Of a stretch of DNA of 64,000 nucleotides, positions 55,271 to 63,794 are shown piece by piece. How positions within the stretch are numbered: position 1 is the first letter of the stretch; every line of letters begins with the position of its first letter. Location: contig NZ_CP093299.1 in the NCBI RefSeq assembly GCF_024362805.1, forward strand, positions 2,326,001 through 2,390,000, in the 5' to 3' direction. A model generated the notes under the pieces. It worked only from the letters and a program-made list of their open reading frames with translations. It was not told the origin of the DNA and searched no databases. Position numbers and translations under genes: made by a program. Source of the DNA: Salipaludibacillus sp. LMS25 (GTDB lineage: Bacteria; Bacillota; Bacilli; Bacillales; Salisediminibacteriaceae).

Positions 55271-56649
55271 AAAACCTTTGTTTCCCCCTTAAGTATTGAG
55301 TCATTGTTAGAGCCATTATACACGTTTCTATGTTTCAATAGAAAAATGGTACAGACGATAAGCGACAGAAATTCTGCTAATGGAATCGCCAGCCATATCC
55401 CGTTAACGCCTAATAGTAATGGCAACACCCAAAGCCCAGTTAATACGAAAACCAATGTTCTTAGTAGTGAGATCAATGCAGACACTTTTCCGTTTGAAAG
55501 GGCAGTAAACAACATGCTGGTAAAAATATTTGTCCCCATGAATAAGAATCCAATACAGAATATCCTAAATCCATCTATTGCTATGTGATAGACATCACTT
55601 CCTTTTTCAACTAGGAATTGAATGAGGAAAGGCCCTATCAAGAGGGATAGGCCAAACACAGCTATAGAGCTGATACCAATAAAGAGCGTGCTAATCTTAA
55701 AAATTCGTTTAAGTTGTGTCTTATTTTGGCTTCCGTAATTATAGCTAATAATGGGTGCAATCCCAACAGAATATCCCATAAAAACAGGGGTTAAAAACAT
55801 CATTAAATAAAGCATGATCGTGACAGCTGCTACGCCCTCTACACCGATATATTTCAGCATTAAAAGGTTGAAAGCAAAAGTTATGATCGATAGGGAAAGG
55901 TTTGTGATCATTTCGGAAGAGCCGTTAATACAGCTGTTCAGAATGACTTTCCAATCAACTTTTGGCTTGGAAAAATAAAGCATATTATGTCTAGCTAATA
56001 AAAAGTAGCCAATGCCGATAAAGGCAGGGAAGGCAATTCCAATAGCAGTTGCAAGGGCGGCTCCTTCAATTCCCATATTCATGACAACGATAAATAGATA
56101 ATCTAAAGCAATGTTCACACTTCCGCCGATAAGTGTAATAACCAAACTTAGATTGGGTTTTCCTGCTGTTACAAAAAAGGTTTCAAACATCATTTGAATG
56201 GTAATTAATGGACTGACCATTAATAATATTTTGGCGTAAGTGAACGTGTAATTAAAAAGTTGTTCATCAGCTGTTGCTCCGATCAACTCTAACAATGGCT
56301 GAATAAATAATAACCCTAAACTCATGATCAAGAGGCCAATGACAGTACCGAATAAGACGATAAGCGTAAAGTTACTCCTTGCTTCCTGAAACTTCTTTTC
56401 GCCCATTTTTTTTGCGATGATGGCACTCCCTCCTGTACCAAGCATTAAAGCAATAGCAAAGATTAAGGCGTATATAGGCATGAAAATATTCACTGCGGAT
56501 AATGCAGTGGCATTCACATAACGTGCTACAAAGATACCATCAATCATTGTATAGACAGAAACAAATATCATAACGCCAATAGTAGGTGCAGCGTATGCTA
56601 GCAGTGATTTTATTGTATGTTCTCTTCCTATTCCTTTTGAAATAGTCAT
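55267..56649 (-). CDS. MATE family efflux transporter
   Basis: A 460-residue transporter with about twelve membrane segments and MATE features ([52 protein letters not shown]). It probably exports cationic drugs using Na+ or H+. GGAGCTGATC before ATG 56649 supports this start. First gene of an operon with the MerR regulator. Confidence 0.88.
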   Translation of the reverse strand: MTISKGIGREHTIKSLLAYAAPTIGVMIFVSVYTMIDGIFVARYVNATALSAVNIFMPIYALIFAIALMLGTGGSAIIAKKMGEKKFQEARSNFTLIVLFGTVIGLLIMSLGLLFIQPLLELIGATADEQLFNYTFTYAKILLMVSPLITIQMMFETFFVTAGKPNLSLVITLIGGSVNIALDYLFIVVMNMGIEGAALATAIGIAFPAFIGIGYFLLARHNMLYFSKPKVDWKVILNSCINGSSEMITNLSLSIITFAFNLLMLKYIGVEGVAAVTIMLYLMMFLTPVFMGYSVGIAPIISYNYGSQNKTQLKRIFKISTLFIGISSIAVFGLSLLIGPFLIQFLVEKGSDVYHIAIDGFRIFCIGFLFMGTNIFTSMLFTALSNGKVSALISLLRTLVFVLTGLWVLPLLLGVNGIWLAIPLAEFLSLIVCTIFLLKHRNVYNGSNNDSILKGETKVL

Positions 56650-56683
56650 GGTGATCAGCTCCAGTGTAATAGTCAATACACCT

Positions 56684-56714
56684 ATCCTAAAGTATGGAGC
56701 TACACCATAGTCAA
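56684..56714 (-). promoter_or_regulatory. MerR-type promoter with 19-bp spacer
   Basis: On the minus strand TTGACT (56709-56714) and TAGGAT (56684-56689) are separated by exactly 19 bases. Within the spacer lies the dyad TATGG-7-CCATA. An overlong spacer with a central dyad is the hallmark of MerR-family control. Confidence 0.7.
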
Positions 56715-56978
56715 GCGGAAAGGACGTTCTTTTTTGCGAGACTTTTCTTCATAACCTTAGAAGAATAGTGCATGTCATCATTTTGTAACGAACGCTTGTT
56801 TTAACTGAAACAGAGGGAAGAAGTGGTGCTTATAGAAGGATAATCGCCACGAGGAACGAAATGATAGAGTATGTCTTATTTTGAGGTCGTCATTTGTCAC
56901 GCACGCTTGACGGTCATTATATAGCTACTTTGTCTAACTCTTATACAACAACTCTATATGAAAAGGAGCTTTAACACT

Positions 56979-57620
56979 ATGTCTGTTAAGATTCAACGCC
57001 CTAAACTCCCTCCCGCATTGTTAGAAGGAGGCTTACCATCTACTTTTACCGAAGCAGAGTATTATCAAGGACATAATGTGACGGATGAAGATTATATGTA
57101 TCAAACAGCCGATCGCCTCCATTTTGATCAACTTATTTTTTCCCGAGTGTCGTTTGAGAATGTCACTTTTCCTCAAATTGAGATCACGGATGTGATTTTC
57201 GATAAATGTAACTTCTCTAATGCTGATTTTAGTGATGCGGTCATTCATCGTGCTGAATTTAAGCAATCGAAGCTGACAGGGGCCAATTTTTCGGGGGCAG
57301 CCCTAAGACATGTGACATTTGATGATTGCATGGCCAATATGGCCGCCTTTGGTTTTAGTAACCAGCGCCATGTTCAATTTAGCATGTGTTCATTGCGCCA
57401 AGCCGACTTTTACGAGTCTGCTTTTAAAAAGGTAGATTTTAAAGGGTGTCAACTAGATAGTTCCAATTTTGCTGAGACGAGCCTCGATGGAATCGACTTC
57501 ACGACATGTGAATTTGATAACATTACCATTTCATTCGATAAATTAGCTGGCTGTATCGTGACCTCTGAGCAAGCGATTGGGTTTTCTAAAGCGTTCGGTT
57601 TAGTCATAAGTGAGGAATGA
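56979..57620 (+). CDS. Pentapeptide repeat protein (Qnr-like)
   Basis: A 213-residue right-handed beta-helix protein. Pentapeptides of A(D/N)(L/F)XX type run from about residue 60 to 185 (NFSNADFSDAVIHRAEF, GANFSGAALR, QADFYESAFKKVDF). The C-terminus LAGCIVTSEQAIGFSKAFGLVI follows the pattern of Gram-positive Qnr-like proteins, which protect gyrase. This is family inference, not proof of resistance. AAAGGAG (56961-56967) sets the start at ATG 56979. Confidence 0.8.
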   Translation: MSVKIQRPKLPPALLEGGLPSTFTEAEYYQGHNVTDEDYMYQTADRLHFDQLIFSRVSFENVTFPQIEITDVIFDKCNFSNADFSDAVIHRAEFKQSKLTGANFSGAALRHVTFDDCMANMAAFGFSNQRHVQFSMCSLRQADFYESAFKKVDFKGCQLDSSNFAETSLDGIDFTTCEFDNITISFDKLAGCIVTSEQAIGFSKAFGLVISEE

Positions 57621-57661
57621 AAAGAGCGGGGGACGAATGCGTGAACAATGAAGGTAGAACG

Positions 57662-57817
57662 TTTATCCAAGCTGCCCGTCCGTCAAGCTACCGGCTCAAA
57701 ATAGAGAGGAGAGCAAAATCGATATAGGGGGAGCTCACAGACGCTAAAGTCCTGATTGACTCAACTCCCAATCAGTGGGAGAAGAACGAAAACACCCACT
57801 GATTGAAGGTTCGTTAT
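57662..57817 (+). repeat. Intergenic repeat B, copy 4
   Basis: The left end is diverged (TTTATCCAAGCTGCCCGTCC); the right end CCCACTGATTGAAGGTTCGT is intact. Internal words AAAGTCCTGATTGACTCAAC match the other B copies. Confidence 0.8.
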
Positions 57818-57864
57818 ATGGGTGTTGAAGCTATGTGAAGAATTGAGAATCATACCTGTCAAGT

Positions 57865-57903
57865 GAACCAATAAAGAGTATCTATACTCCTTATTGGTTC
57901 TTA
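57865..57903 (+). terminator. Rho-independent terminator
   Basis: GAACCAATAAAGAGTAT pairs with the sequence TACTCCTTATTGGTTC, followed by TTACT. It can end the pentapeptide-protein transcript. The rest of 57904-58022 shows nothing further. Confidence 0.75.
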
Positions 57904-58022
57904 CTCGGGGCCATTACGAGCCCCCTTTATTGTGGGCTCGCATACTCGTATTTTAGGCTCGCAGAAAGTTGATTTACCGGCGAACTGAGGGAATGCGTGT
58001 GTTAGTATCTATTATTATCTTA

Positions 58023-58739
58023 TTAGGCACTATATCGAAACGTTCGCACAGCTAAAAGCAATGCGCAAAGGACCACCAATAAAAGCAAAGACATGCTCAC
58101 GACATATTGGCTGATGTGTAGTGTAAGTGAGCTCTGAATCCCATTTAAGAACCATTGAAATGGATTGAACCTGTTAAGGGTAGTTACCCAAGTAGGAGCG
58201 TTTTGCAAAGAATAAAACGCATCACTTGTAAGGATTAACGGGATAGTGATGATATTGGTAATAATACTGATATGCCCTTCGTTTTGACTGAGACTAGCAA
58301 TGAAAAAGCTAAGAAACACATAACCAAGGCCCGCTATAATCATAATGGCTGATGCGAGTAAAAAGGCAGTCATTGTGAGCTGTGTATTAATGACTAAACT
58401 CCCAATCGTTAAAATGATCACACCGCAAAAGAGTCCTGTTACTGTCCACGCTGAAGAGAGGCTAAGGACATACTTCCATAGAACCATCGGAGTGACATGG
58501 AGAAGGTGATAAACACCTCTGCGTCGTTGAGAGAGTACTGCATAAGATGTGGTCATGAGGGTGAAAAATAAAATACTTATACTCGTCATTCCAGCTAGTA
58601 AACTTATATTATTAGCAGGTGAATCGCTTATTAATGATAAACCGATGATGCCGCCAATAGGGAGGATTAGTGACCAAAACACTAAATAGGGATCTCTTGC
58701 AGAGGCTTTTAGAGTAAGTGCGAAAACAATTTGCATCAT
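58023..58739 (-). CDS. ABC-2 type transporter permease
   Basis: A 238-residue membrane protein with six hydrophobic segments (LILPIGGIIGLSLI, LLAGMTSISILFFTLMTTSY and others), typical of an ABC-2 permease. It begins directly after the stop of the ATPase gene (TAAATGATG) and uses GGAGAA as binding site. It should work with the ATPase to export a drug or lipid; the substrate is unknown. Confidence 0.85.
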   Translation of the reverse strand: MMQIVFALTLKASARDPYLVFWSLILPIGGIIGLSLISDSPANNISLLAGMTSISILFFTLMTTSYAVLSQRRRGVYHLLHVTPMVLWKYVLSLSSAWTVTGLFCGVIILTIGSLVINTQLTMTAFLLASAIMIIAGLGYVFLSFFIASLSQNEGHISIITNIITIPLILTSDAFYSLQNAPTWVTTLNRFNPFQWFLNGIQSSLTLHISQYVVSMSLLLLVVLCALLLAVRTFRYSA

Positions 58740-59453
58740 TTATTCTCCTTCCGTAGCTTGTTGAGCTAGTTTAATATAAAGGGCGTCCAGATTATCAACA
58801 TCATGGGCAGTTAATAGGTCGTCGATTTTTCCGTGAGCGATCACGGTACCGCTGTGCATAAAAATCAGTCGGTGGGCTACCTCCATGACTTCATCCATAT
58901 CATGGGAAGAAAATAAAACAGTGACATTATTTTCTGCTAACTGTGACATCATGTTCTTGATATCATGGCGAGCCAGAGGATCAAGACCAGCAGACGGTTC
59001 ATCAAGTACGACTAATTTCGGATTGTGAATGGTGGTAATAGCAAGCGATAATCGTTTTTGTTGTCCTAGCGACAGGCGGACTGCAGGCGTTTTTATAGAA
59101 TCTGTAAGTCCGCATTCATCTAGTTTTTGGACAATGTCCTCTTTAGAAAGCCTTCGATTATATAACGCAGCAAAAAGTTTTAAGTTCTCCTCCACCGTAT
59201 ATCCTTCAAAAAAAGGTGTCGTTTGCAATTGGACACCAACATGATGCTGGTAATCTTTTATCCAAGGAATGATCGTACCTTCGTCAGGCCTCATCATCCC
59301 TAGTAGAAGAGCAATAGTCGTCGTTTTTCCGGCCCCATTAGAGCCAATAAGAGCCACTATTTCTCCTTCATGTACATCAAAATCAATTCCTTTCACAACA
59401 GATTGTTGACGAAAAGTCTTTTTCAACCCGCGGGCTTTAATTAACTGTTTCAT
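58740..59453 (-). CDS. ABC transporter ATP-binding protein
   Basis: A 237-residue ATPase: Walker A GSNGAGKTT, signature VRLSLGQQKRLSLA (an S-L-G-Q-Q variant), Walker B LVVLDEPSAGLDP and H-loop SSHDMDE. AGGAGG precedes ATG 59453. Middle gene of padR-ATPase-permease. Confidence 0.9.
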   Translation of the reverse strand: MKQLIKARGLKKTFRQQSVVKGIDFDVHEGEIVALIGSNGAGKTTTIALLLGMMRPDEGTIIPWIKDYQHHVGVQLQTTPFFEGYTVEENLKLFAALYNRRLSKEDIVQKLDECGLTDSIKTPAVRLSLGQQKRLSLAITTIHNPKLVVLDEPSAGLDPLARHDIKNMMSQLAENNVTVLFSSHDMDEVMEVAHRLIFMHSGTVIAHGKIDDLLTAHDVDNLDALYIKLAQQATEGE

Positions 59454-59533
59454 AAACTTCTCCTCCTGTATTTTATATTGTTTATTCAACGTTGACCATC
59501 AAGGTGTTTTTTTGCTCCCTCGCAAGGAGGGAG

Positions 59534-60073
59534 CTAGTCACCGCTCTCTAATAAACTAATTGCGTTAGTTATAAAGATTTGTTGCTGTTCAATAACTGTG
59601 AACATATGGTCAAAAATGAGCTTAGTCATTGGTGGAATCGTATTTTGCATCGTGGCATTTTTTAGTTCAAGGCCGTGCTGGAGAGCACGTCGCTCCTCTT
59701 CAAGATGAGCCTGCTGTTTTTTAAGCGCCTCTAAAGCTTCTTTACTATCTAATTTATGTGAGAAAGATAACCCCGAATATAAAGGTGACGGGTAAACAAT
59801 TGCTGGAGAGGAGAGTGTGTCTACAACTAACTCATGTAAGTGACTGCGTCCTTGATCAGTTATTTGGTAGATCGCTTTTTGGCGATGACCTGTGTGTTCA
59901 ATACTCGTTATTTCAATGTGACCTTCTTTTTCTAACTTTTTTAACGCATGATAGATGGAGCCAATTAATACCCCAGCCCAACGCTCTGCATCATTTAATT
60001 GTAGCATCTGTTTAACATCATAGCCTGACATAGGATGCATATCTAGCATGCCAAGAACGAGTAATCGTGTCAT
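59534..60073 (-). CDS. PadR family transcriptional regulator
   Basis: A 179-residue regulator with a PadR winged helix at about 1-85 (VLGMLDMHPMSGYDVKQML, IYHALKKLEKEGHI) and a C-terminal helical dimerisation domain. It probably represses itself and the downstream ABC genes. ATG 60073 gives the family-typical start (M-T-R-L-L-V-L-G); a longer frame to 60172 includes the operator region. A GCTCCCTC/GAGGGAGC hairpin (59514-59534) overlaps its stop. Confidence 0.85.
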   Translation of the reverse strand: MTRLLVLGMLDMHPMSGYDVKQMLQLNDAERWAGVLIGSIYHALKKLEKEGHIEITSIEHTGHRQKAIYQITDQGRSHLHELVVDTLSSPAIVYPSPLYSGLSFSHKLDSKEALEALKKQQAHLEEERRALQHGLELKNATMQNTIPPMTKLIFDHMFTVIEQQQIFITNAISLLESGD

Positions 60074-60094
60074 CTCTTTTATACTCTCCTTTGT

Positions 60095-60112
60095 ATACTC
60101 TATGTTGAGTAT
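60095..60112. promoter_or_regulatory. Putative PadR operator
   Basis: ATACTCTATGTTGAGTAT has perfect 6-base inverted arms. It lies about 20 bases upstream of padR, where autorepression would act. The gap 60113-60323 shows no gene. Confidence 0.5.
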
Positions 60113-60323
60113 TTTACAACGTCGTTGGCATTTTGTCAAAGCCATTGTGGTACTTTTTTTGCCACATGGCATTTAAATTTGCATAAGTAATGAGACAACA
60201 GCTAATAAAGGTACCGTCATGAATAAACGGAGAACGACTGTTAAGAAATGATGTATCTTAATTGCGGGGCAACGAACATAAATGACTTCATTTTCAATTT
60301 TAGCAGTGGACACTTATGAAATG

Positions 60324-60357
60324 AAAAAAGCCGTTGAAAAGATCTTTTCAACAGGCT
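60324..60357 (-). terminator. Terminator of the tiny-peptide operon
   Basis: On the minus strand AGCCTGTTGAAAAG pairs with CTTTTCAACGGCT (one bulge), followed by TTTTTT. A similar hairpin follows the third peptide gene (62414-62447). Confidence 0.8.
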
Positions 60358-60398
60358 GGGTGTTCGCTTGCTTTTACAAGCTGTAAAGACTATTACTT

Positions 60399-60494
60399 TT
60401 ATTTGTTTAAGAGCTTTTGAAACAGTTTGATTAACCCGTATACGAGCAACCCAATGACAACAATACTTACGATAAGAAATAGAGAATAATCCAT
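60399..60494 (-). CDS. Tiny single-pass membrane peptide, copy 1
   Basis: 31 residues: a short polar start (MDYS), one hydrophobic helix (FLIVSIVVIGLLVYGLI) and a basic tail (KLFQKLLNK). GGAGGCG stands seven or eight bases before ATG 60494, and a strong terminator follows about 40 bases downstream. Two paralogues lie upstream (62148-62303 and 62508-62594) with the shared core IGL-x-x-Y-x-x-IKL. The shape is like type I toxins or other small membrane regulators; function unknown. Confidence 0.65.
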   Translation of the reverse strand: MDYSLFLIVSIVVIGLLVYGLIKLFQKLLNK

Positions 60495-60548
60495 GCTATA
60501 TAACGCCTCCGTTCACTATTATTTTAATTTAGATAGGCTCTTCTTATT

Positions 60549-60554
60549 TATTTA
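60549..60554. repeat. Left target-site duplication of the insertion sequence
   Basis: TATTTA, repeated exactly at 62207-62212 on the other side of the element. Confidence 0.8.
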
Positions 60555-62206
60555 GGCACTGCTGAATAACTTTAAAAGTAAGATTTCACAAGGATTCTGG
60601 GCATTTATGTCGAAGTAAGGTGCAAGGAAAAACGTAGACTGTTATAAAAAAACCTTGCATGTGGAGGTCGAGAAAACATGTACAATCATTCAGAACATCA
60701 CATGTTGTTACCTGACGATTTTTTTCTGCCATTTGGCGGCAAGTTAAATAAACATAACCGGTGGGTAAAACTGGCGAACCTTATTCCATGGTGGAAAGTA
60801 GAAGACCAGTATAAACATCACTTGAAAGACCTCACTCAAGGTGCGCACGCTTACTCGGTTCGGCTGGCTCTTGGTGCCCTTATCATTAAAGAAAGGTTAG
60901 GGACGAGTGACCGTGAAACGGTGGAGCAGGTGACTGAGAATCCGTATCTTCAGTACTTTCTAGGCTTGCCAGACTATCAAGAAGACCCACCCTTTCATGC
61001 CTCCTCGATGACTCATTTTAGAAAGCGTATTACCCGTGACATCTTGAACCAAGTAAATGAATGGGTGGTAGAAGAAGCCCGTGGCTCTTCTAAAGAGGCT
61101 GATTCTGATGATGACGACTCTCATCATGGCTCAGGTGGTGCTTCAAAGTCCTCCGTATCTAAACCAGATCAGCCGGATAAGTCTGAGGAACCACGTTATC
61201 ATCAAGGAAAGCTGCTCATTGATGCGACATGTGCCCCAGCTGATATCACCTATCCGACTGACGTGACTCTTTTGAACAAGAGCCGTGAAAAATTAGAAGG
61301 CATGATTGATACCCTTCATGACTCCCTTGGTGGTAGTCAAAAGAAACCAAGAACATACCGTCAAAAAGCCCGTAAAGAGTATGTGAGTTTGACTAAGCAG
61401 AAGAAGCCGTCCAAACGTAAGCTGAGAAAGGGAATTAGAAAGCAACTCAACTACGTCAAACGTGATCTAAAGCATGTGACAAACTTGGTAGATCAGGTTG
61501 GGCTTTCAGCTTTAAGTCGTCGTCAGTATCGTGATCTCTTAGTGATTCAAGCCGTTTACCGACAACAAAAGCAGATGTACACGTCAAAATCTCATCGAAT
61601 TGATGACAGAATCGTGAGTATCTCACAACCGCATGTACGACCGATTGTTCGAGGAAAAGCACACACAAACGTTGAATTTGGTGCGAAACTGTCACTCGTT
61701 ATGAGGGATGGCTGGGCATTCCTAGATAACGTAAGGTGGGATGCCTACCACGAAGGGACAGATTTGAAAAGAGCGATAGCGTCGTACAAAAACCGCTTTG
61801 GGTATTATCCAGAAGCTGTTTTAGCAGATCGGATTTATCTGACACGTGAAAATCGTGCTTATTGCAAGCGAGAAGGGATTCGCCTTAGCGGTCCAAAGCT
61901 AGGAAGACCCTCGAAAAAAGAAAATAAAGAACAAAAACGAGTCGCCTACCAGGATGCACGTGAGCGAAATGCCATTGAGGGCAAATTCGGAGAAGCCAAA
62001 CGCACTTATGGTTTAGGGCTTATTCGAGCACGTCTAAAAGAGACAAGTGAATCTATTATCGCCCTGCAAGTGTTAAATCTTAACTTGTCGAAGGCCTTAA
62101 GGGCTCTTCATTTTTTCTTGCTTATGACAACGATCGGATCACTCACGTCAGATAAACGAGACTGTCAGATGAAAACTCATTAAAAGGGATGTTGTTAAGC
62201 AACCCC
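60555..62206 (+). mobile_element. Insertion sequence (IS5/IS1182-like), 1652 bp
   Basis: Bounded by imperfect inverted repeats: GGCACTGCTGAATAAC at the left against GGGGTTGCTTAACAAC (right end, reversed). Perfect TATTTA direct repeats flank it. It contains one intact transposase gene. Insertion cut the C-terminal part of a tiny peptide gene; joining the flanks restores that frame. The intact gene and perfect duplication indicate a recent insertion. Confidence 0.88.
60678..62183 (+). CDS. IS5/IS1182-like transposase
   Basis: A 501-residue DDE transposase. The N-terminal domain (FGGKLNKHNRWVKLANLIPW, then PFHASSMTHFRKRI) is of DUF772 type. The catalytic triad is visible as LLIDATCAP, AVLADRIYL and RNAIEGKFGEAKR. 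An acidic/Ser-rich insert (SSKEADSDDDDSHHGSGG) lies around residues 135-165. The start ATG 60678 follows GGAGG. Apparently full-length and intact. Confidence 0.92.
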   Translation: MYNHSEHHMLLPDDFFLPFGGKLNKHNRWVKLANLIPWWKVEDQYKHHLKDLTQGAHAYSVRLALGALIIKERLGTSDRETVEQVTENPYLQYFLGLPDYQEDPPFHASSMTHFRKRITRDILNQVNEWVVEEARGSSKEADSDDDDSHHGSGGASKSSVSKPDQPDKSEEPRYHQGKLLIDATCAPADITYPTDVTLLNKSREKLEGMIDTLHDSLGGSQKKPRTYRQKARKEYVSLTKQKKPSKRKLRKGIRKQLNYVKRDLKHVTNLVDQVGLSALSRRQYRDLLVIQAVYRQQKQMYTSKSHRIDDRIVSISQPHVRPIVRGKAHTNVEFGAKLSLVMRDGWAFLDNVRWDAYHEGTDLKRAIASYKNRFGYYPEAVLADRIYLTRENRAYCKREGIRLSGPKLGRPSKKENKEQKRVAYQDARERNAIEGKFGEAKRTYGLGLIRARLKETSESIIALQVLNLNLSKALRALHFFLLMTTIGSLTSDKRDCQMKTH

Positions 62207-62303
62207 TATTTAAGGCTTTTTTTAAAAGTTTAATAACCCCGTATACGATCAATCCGATGACAACAATAAATAAGAAAACAAAAAGAAAATAATACGCCAT
62301 CAT
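62148..62303 (-). pseudogene. Tiny membrane peptide copy 2, C-terminus replaced by IS
   Basis: Residues 3-32 (AYYFLFVFLFIVVIGLIVYG, then VIKLLKKALN) are a paralogue of the other two peptides. From residue 33 the frame reads inverted-repeat DNA of the insertion sequence and stops at 62148. Removing the element and one TATTTA restores a tail of AL-N-KK-SLSKLK and a TAA at 60519-60521, 24 bases before the ATG of copy 1. The gene therefore stood directly upstream of copy 1. Confidence 0.65.
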
Positions 62304-62413
62304 TGTATCAATACTTTCTTTCTTTTTTTCCTTACAGTCTTAACTTAAGATAGTATATTTACAGCTTAACTCTGTGTTTCAACTGGTTCTAACTGTTAAA
62401 TGAAGCTGGAAAT

Positions 62414-62447
62414 AAAAAAGGCTATTGAAAAGACAACTTCAACAGAC
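62414..62447 (-). terminator. Terminator-like hairpin after tiny peptide 3
   Basis: On the minus strand AGTCTGTTGAA pairs imperfectly with TTCAATAGCC, followed by TTTTTT. Related to the hairpin at 60324-60357, so the duplicated unit probably included gene and terminator. Confidence 0.6.
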
Positions 62448-62507
62448 TGGGACAAAAAGAGATTTTGTTCTTTCAAACTACAAAGATCATAATGATTCCC
62501 TTAGTAT

Positions 62508-62594
62508 TTAAAGCTTTTTTAATAGTTTAATTATAATGTAGGCAATTAATCCAATAATAGCTATATTTAAAATTAAAACAGGAAGAAAATTCAT
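62508..62594 (-). CDS. Tiny single-pass membrane peptide, copy 3
   Basis: 28 residues: MNFLPV, one hydrophobic helix (LILNIAIIGLIAYIII) and a basic tail (KLLKKL). The start ATG 62594 has AAGGTGG at 12 or so bases. It lies 20 bases after the stop of the gene at 62614-63018 and is probably in its operon. It shares IGLIAY/IGLIVY and IKLL-KK with copies 1 and 2. Confidence 0.6.
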   Translation of the reverse strand: MNFLPVLILNIAIIGLIAYIIIKLLKKL

Positions 62595-62613
62595 TGTATA
62601 AACCACCTTTTTA

Positions 62614-63018
62614 TTATTTTAATTTGGATGTTTTCTTAATCTTTCCTTTTTCATTACATTCAAGTTCAACTCTTAAATACCTAGCTTGAAACTTAATCCC
62701 GTTTCCTTTATAAGTAGCACCGAATGTAGCATAGCCTTCTTGATAAGCTATCCTTCTCTTAGAACTAGGCTTTTGAACAGCACTCTTCTTTTCATAAGTA
62801 TCGATAAGCGGGATATGAGCTTTCATATAGTTTCCTGTTCTTCTTGCCGTCACTTTAGACCCATTGTAAGTAAATTCGCAAGATACATAGGCTGTGACAA
62901 GCTTTAAGTTTTTCACTAATGTCTCATAAATACTTCTAGAGTGCGACGCGTTTTTTCTCTTACTGGATGAAGAAGCGTCAACTTTATTAAATAAAAGAGA
63001 GTCAATGAAGCAACACAA
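62614..63018 (-). CDS. Hypothetical, probably secreted basic protein; N-terminus uncertain
   Basis: About 134 residues, Lys/Ser-rich, with beta-strand-like stretches (LVTAYVSCEFTYNGSKVTAR, GYATFGATYKGNGIKFQARY). No family recognised. The frame opens with TTG 63018 in a hydrophobic run (CCFIDSLLF) ending in VDA-SSSS, like the end of a signal peptide. An upstream ATG (about 63049) is one base out of frame, so a one-base change may have broken the native start. It precedes the tiny peptide genes. Confidence 0.5.
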   Translation of the reverse strand: MCCFIDSLLFNKVDASSSSKRKNASHSRSIYETLVKNLKLVTAYVSCEFTYNGSKVTARRTGNYMKAHIPLIDTYEKKSAVQKPSSKRRIAYQEGYATFGATYKGNGIKFQARYLRVELECNEKGKIKKTSKLK

Positions 63019-63295
63019 CCTAAATAAGTTGGAATGGCGGTTTTCTCATCTGCTGGCTTTTTGATTATATATGACAAATGAAAAAAAAACCATAGGATAA
63101 ATAATTATGAATTTTTTTAAAATTATATCGAATTACTAATATTTAGTGGTTTTACTGTTTTAATGTTCTTGCTATAGGGTCAGTAACTCGTGTCTTTTCG
63201 CTTTTTCATAGTTTTTTTGGCGCACTATTAACAGATGATAGAAGGGGATTGTTGGGCCGTTCTCTTATGCCAAGGGGAAATGTGGCTGAAATGTA
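63019..63295. other. AT-rich intergenic region
   Basis: No gene is supported. It presumably contains the promoter of the minus-strand hypothetical/peptide operon. Confidence 0.35.
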
Positions 63296-63406
63296 AGACG
63301 GCGACTCCCAGAGGATGAAGCGCAGTCTGAAGATCCACTTTTGCGGGGAATTACCGAGCAAAAGTTAGCTGAAGACAAGCCCTCGGGAAAGCGACCGTCT
63401 GTAGCG
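63296..63406 (+). repeat. Intergenic repeat C, copy 3
   Basis: It runs from AGACGGCGACTCCCAGAGG to GCGACCGTCTGTAGCGG, nearly identical to 38554-38667 (reverse) and related to 2596-2678. The region 63407-63573 shows nothing else. Confidence 0.8.
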
Positions 63407-63573
63407 GAAGATAAGAAGAACGAAAGAAGTTCAAATTAACAACTAAACGCAAAGGGGTGTTTAGTTGTTATCAAGAAAAAAGCCGATTAACTCTTTTGAA
63501 CCTACATAATAGAGATATTGCTAATTATTCTTATGGCAGAGACCAAGAGCATTCGAATGGGGAAGAGGGTTAT

Positions 63574-63628
63574 TTTATCTCACTCTTAAGGGTCAGTAAA
63601 ACTCCCACTGATTGGAGCTTAGCTTTAT
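63574..63628 (+). repeat. Intergenic repeat A, internally deleted copy
   Basis: TTTAT at both ends (63574-63578 and 63624-63628). Only the outer parts CTCACTCTTAAGGG and CTCCCACTGATTGGAGC remain. The region from here to 63794 shows no gene. Confidence 0.75.
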
Positions 63629-63794
63629 GGGGGATGAAACGACATGGGAAATAAACAGGTGTCTATTTCCCAGCGTTTAGTCGAAGCTGTCAATCTACGG
63701 TTTGGCGCTATTCATCTTCGATAGGTGGCCTTTTCATTCACCTAGGCCGTAACATAGTAAGCTCTTTGCCTTTATAAATTAAAATATAGTTAGA

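Noticed and set aside
59514..59534. Terminator of padR
   Set aside because: The hairpin GCTCCCTC/GAGGGAGC lacks a T-run on the minus strand, so padR is probably co-transcribed with the ABC genes.
63457..63654. 65-codon frame on the plus strand
   Set aside because: Its second half is the deleted repeat A copy and there is no ribosome binding site or protein-like composition.
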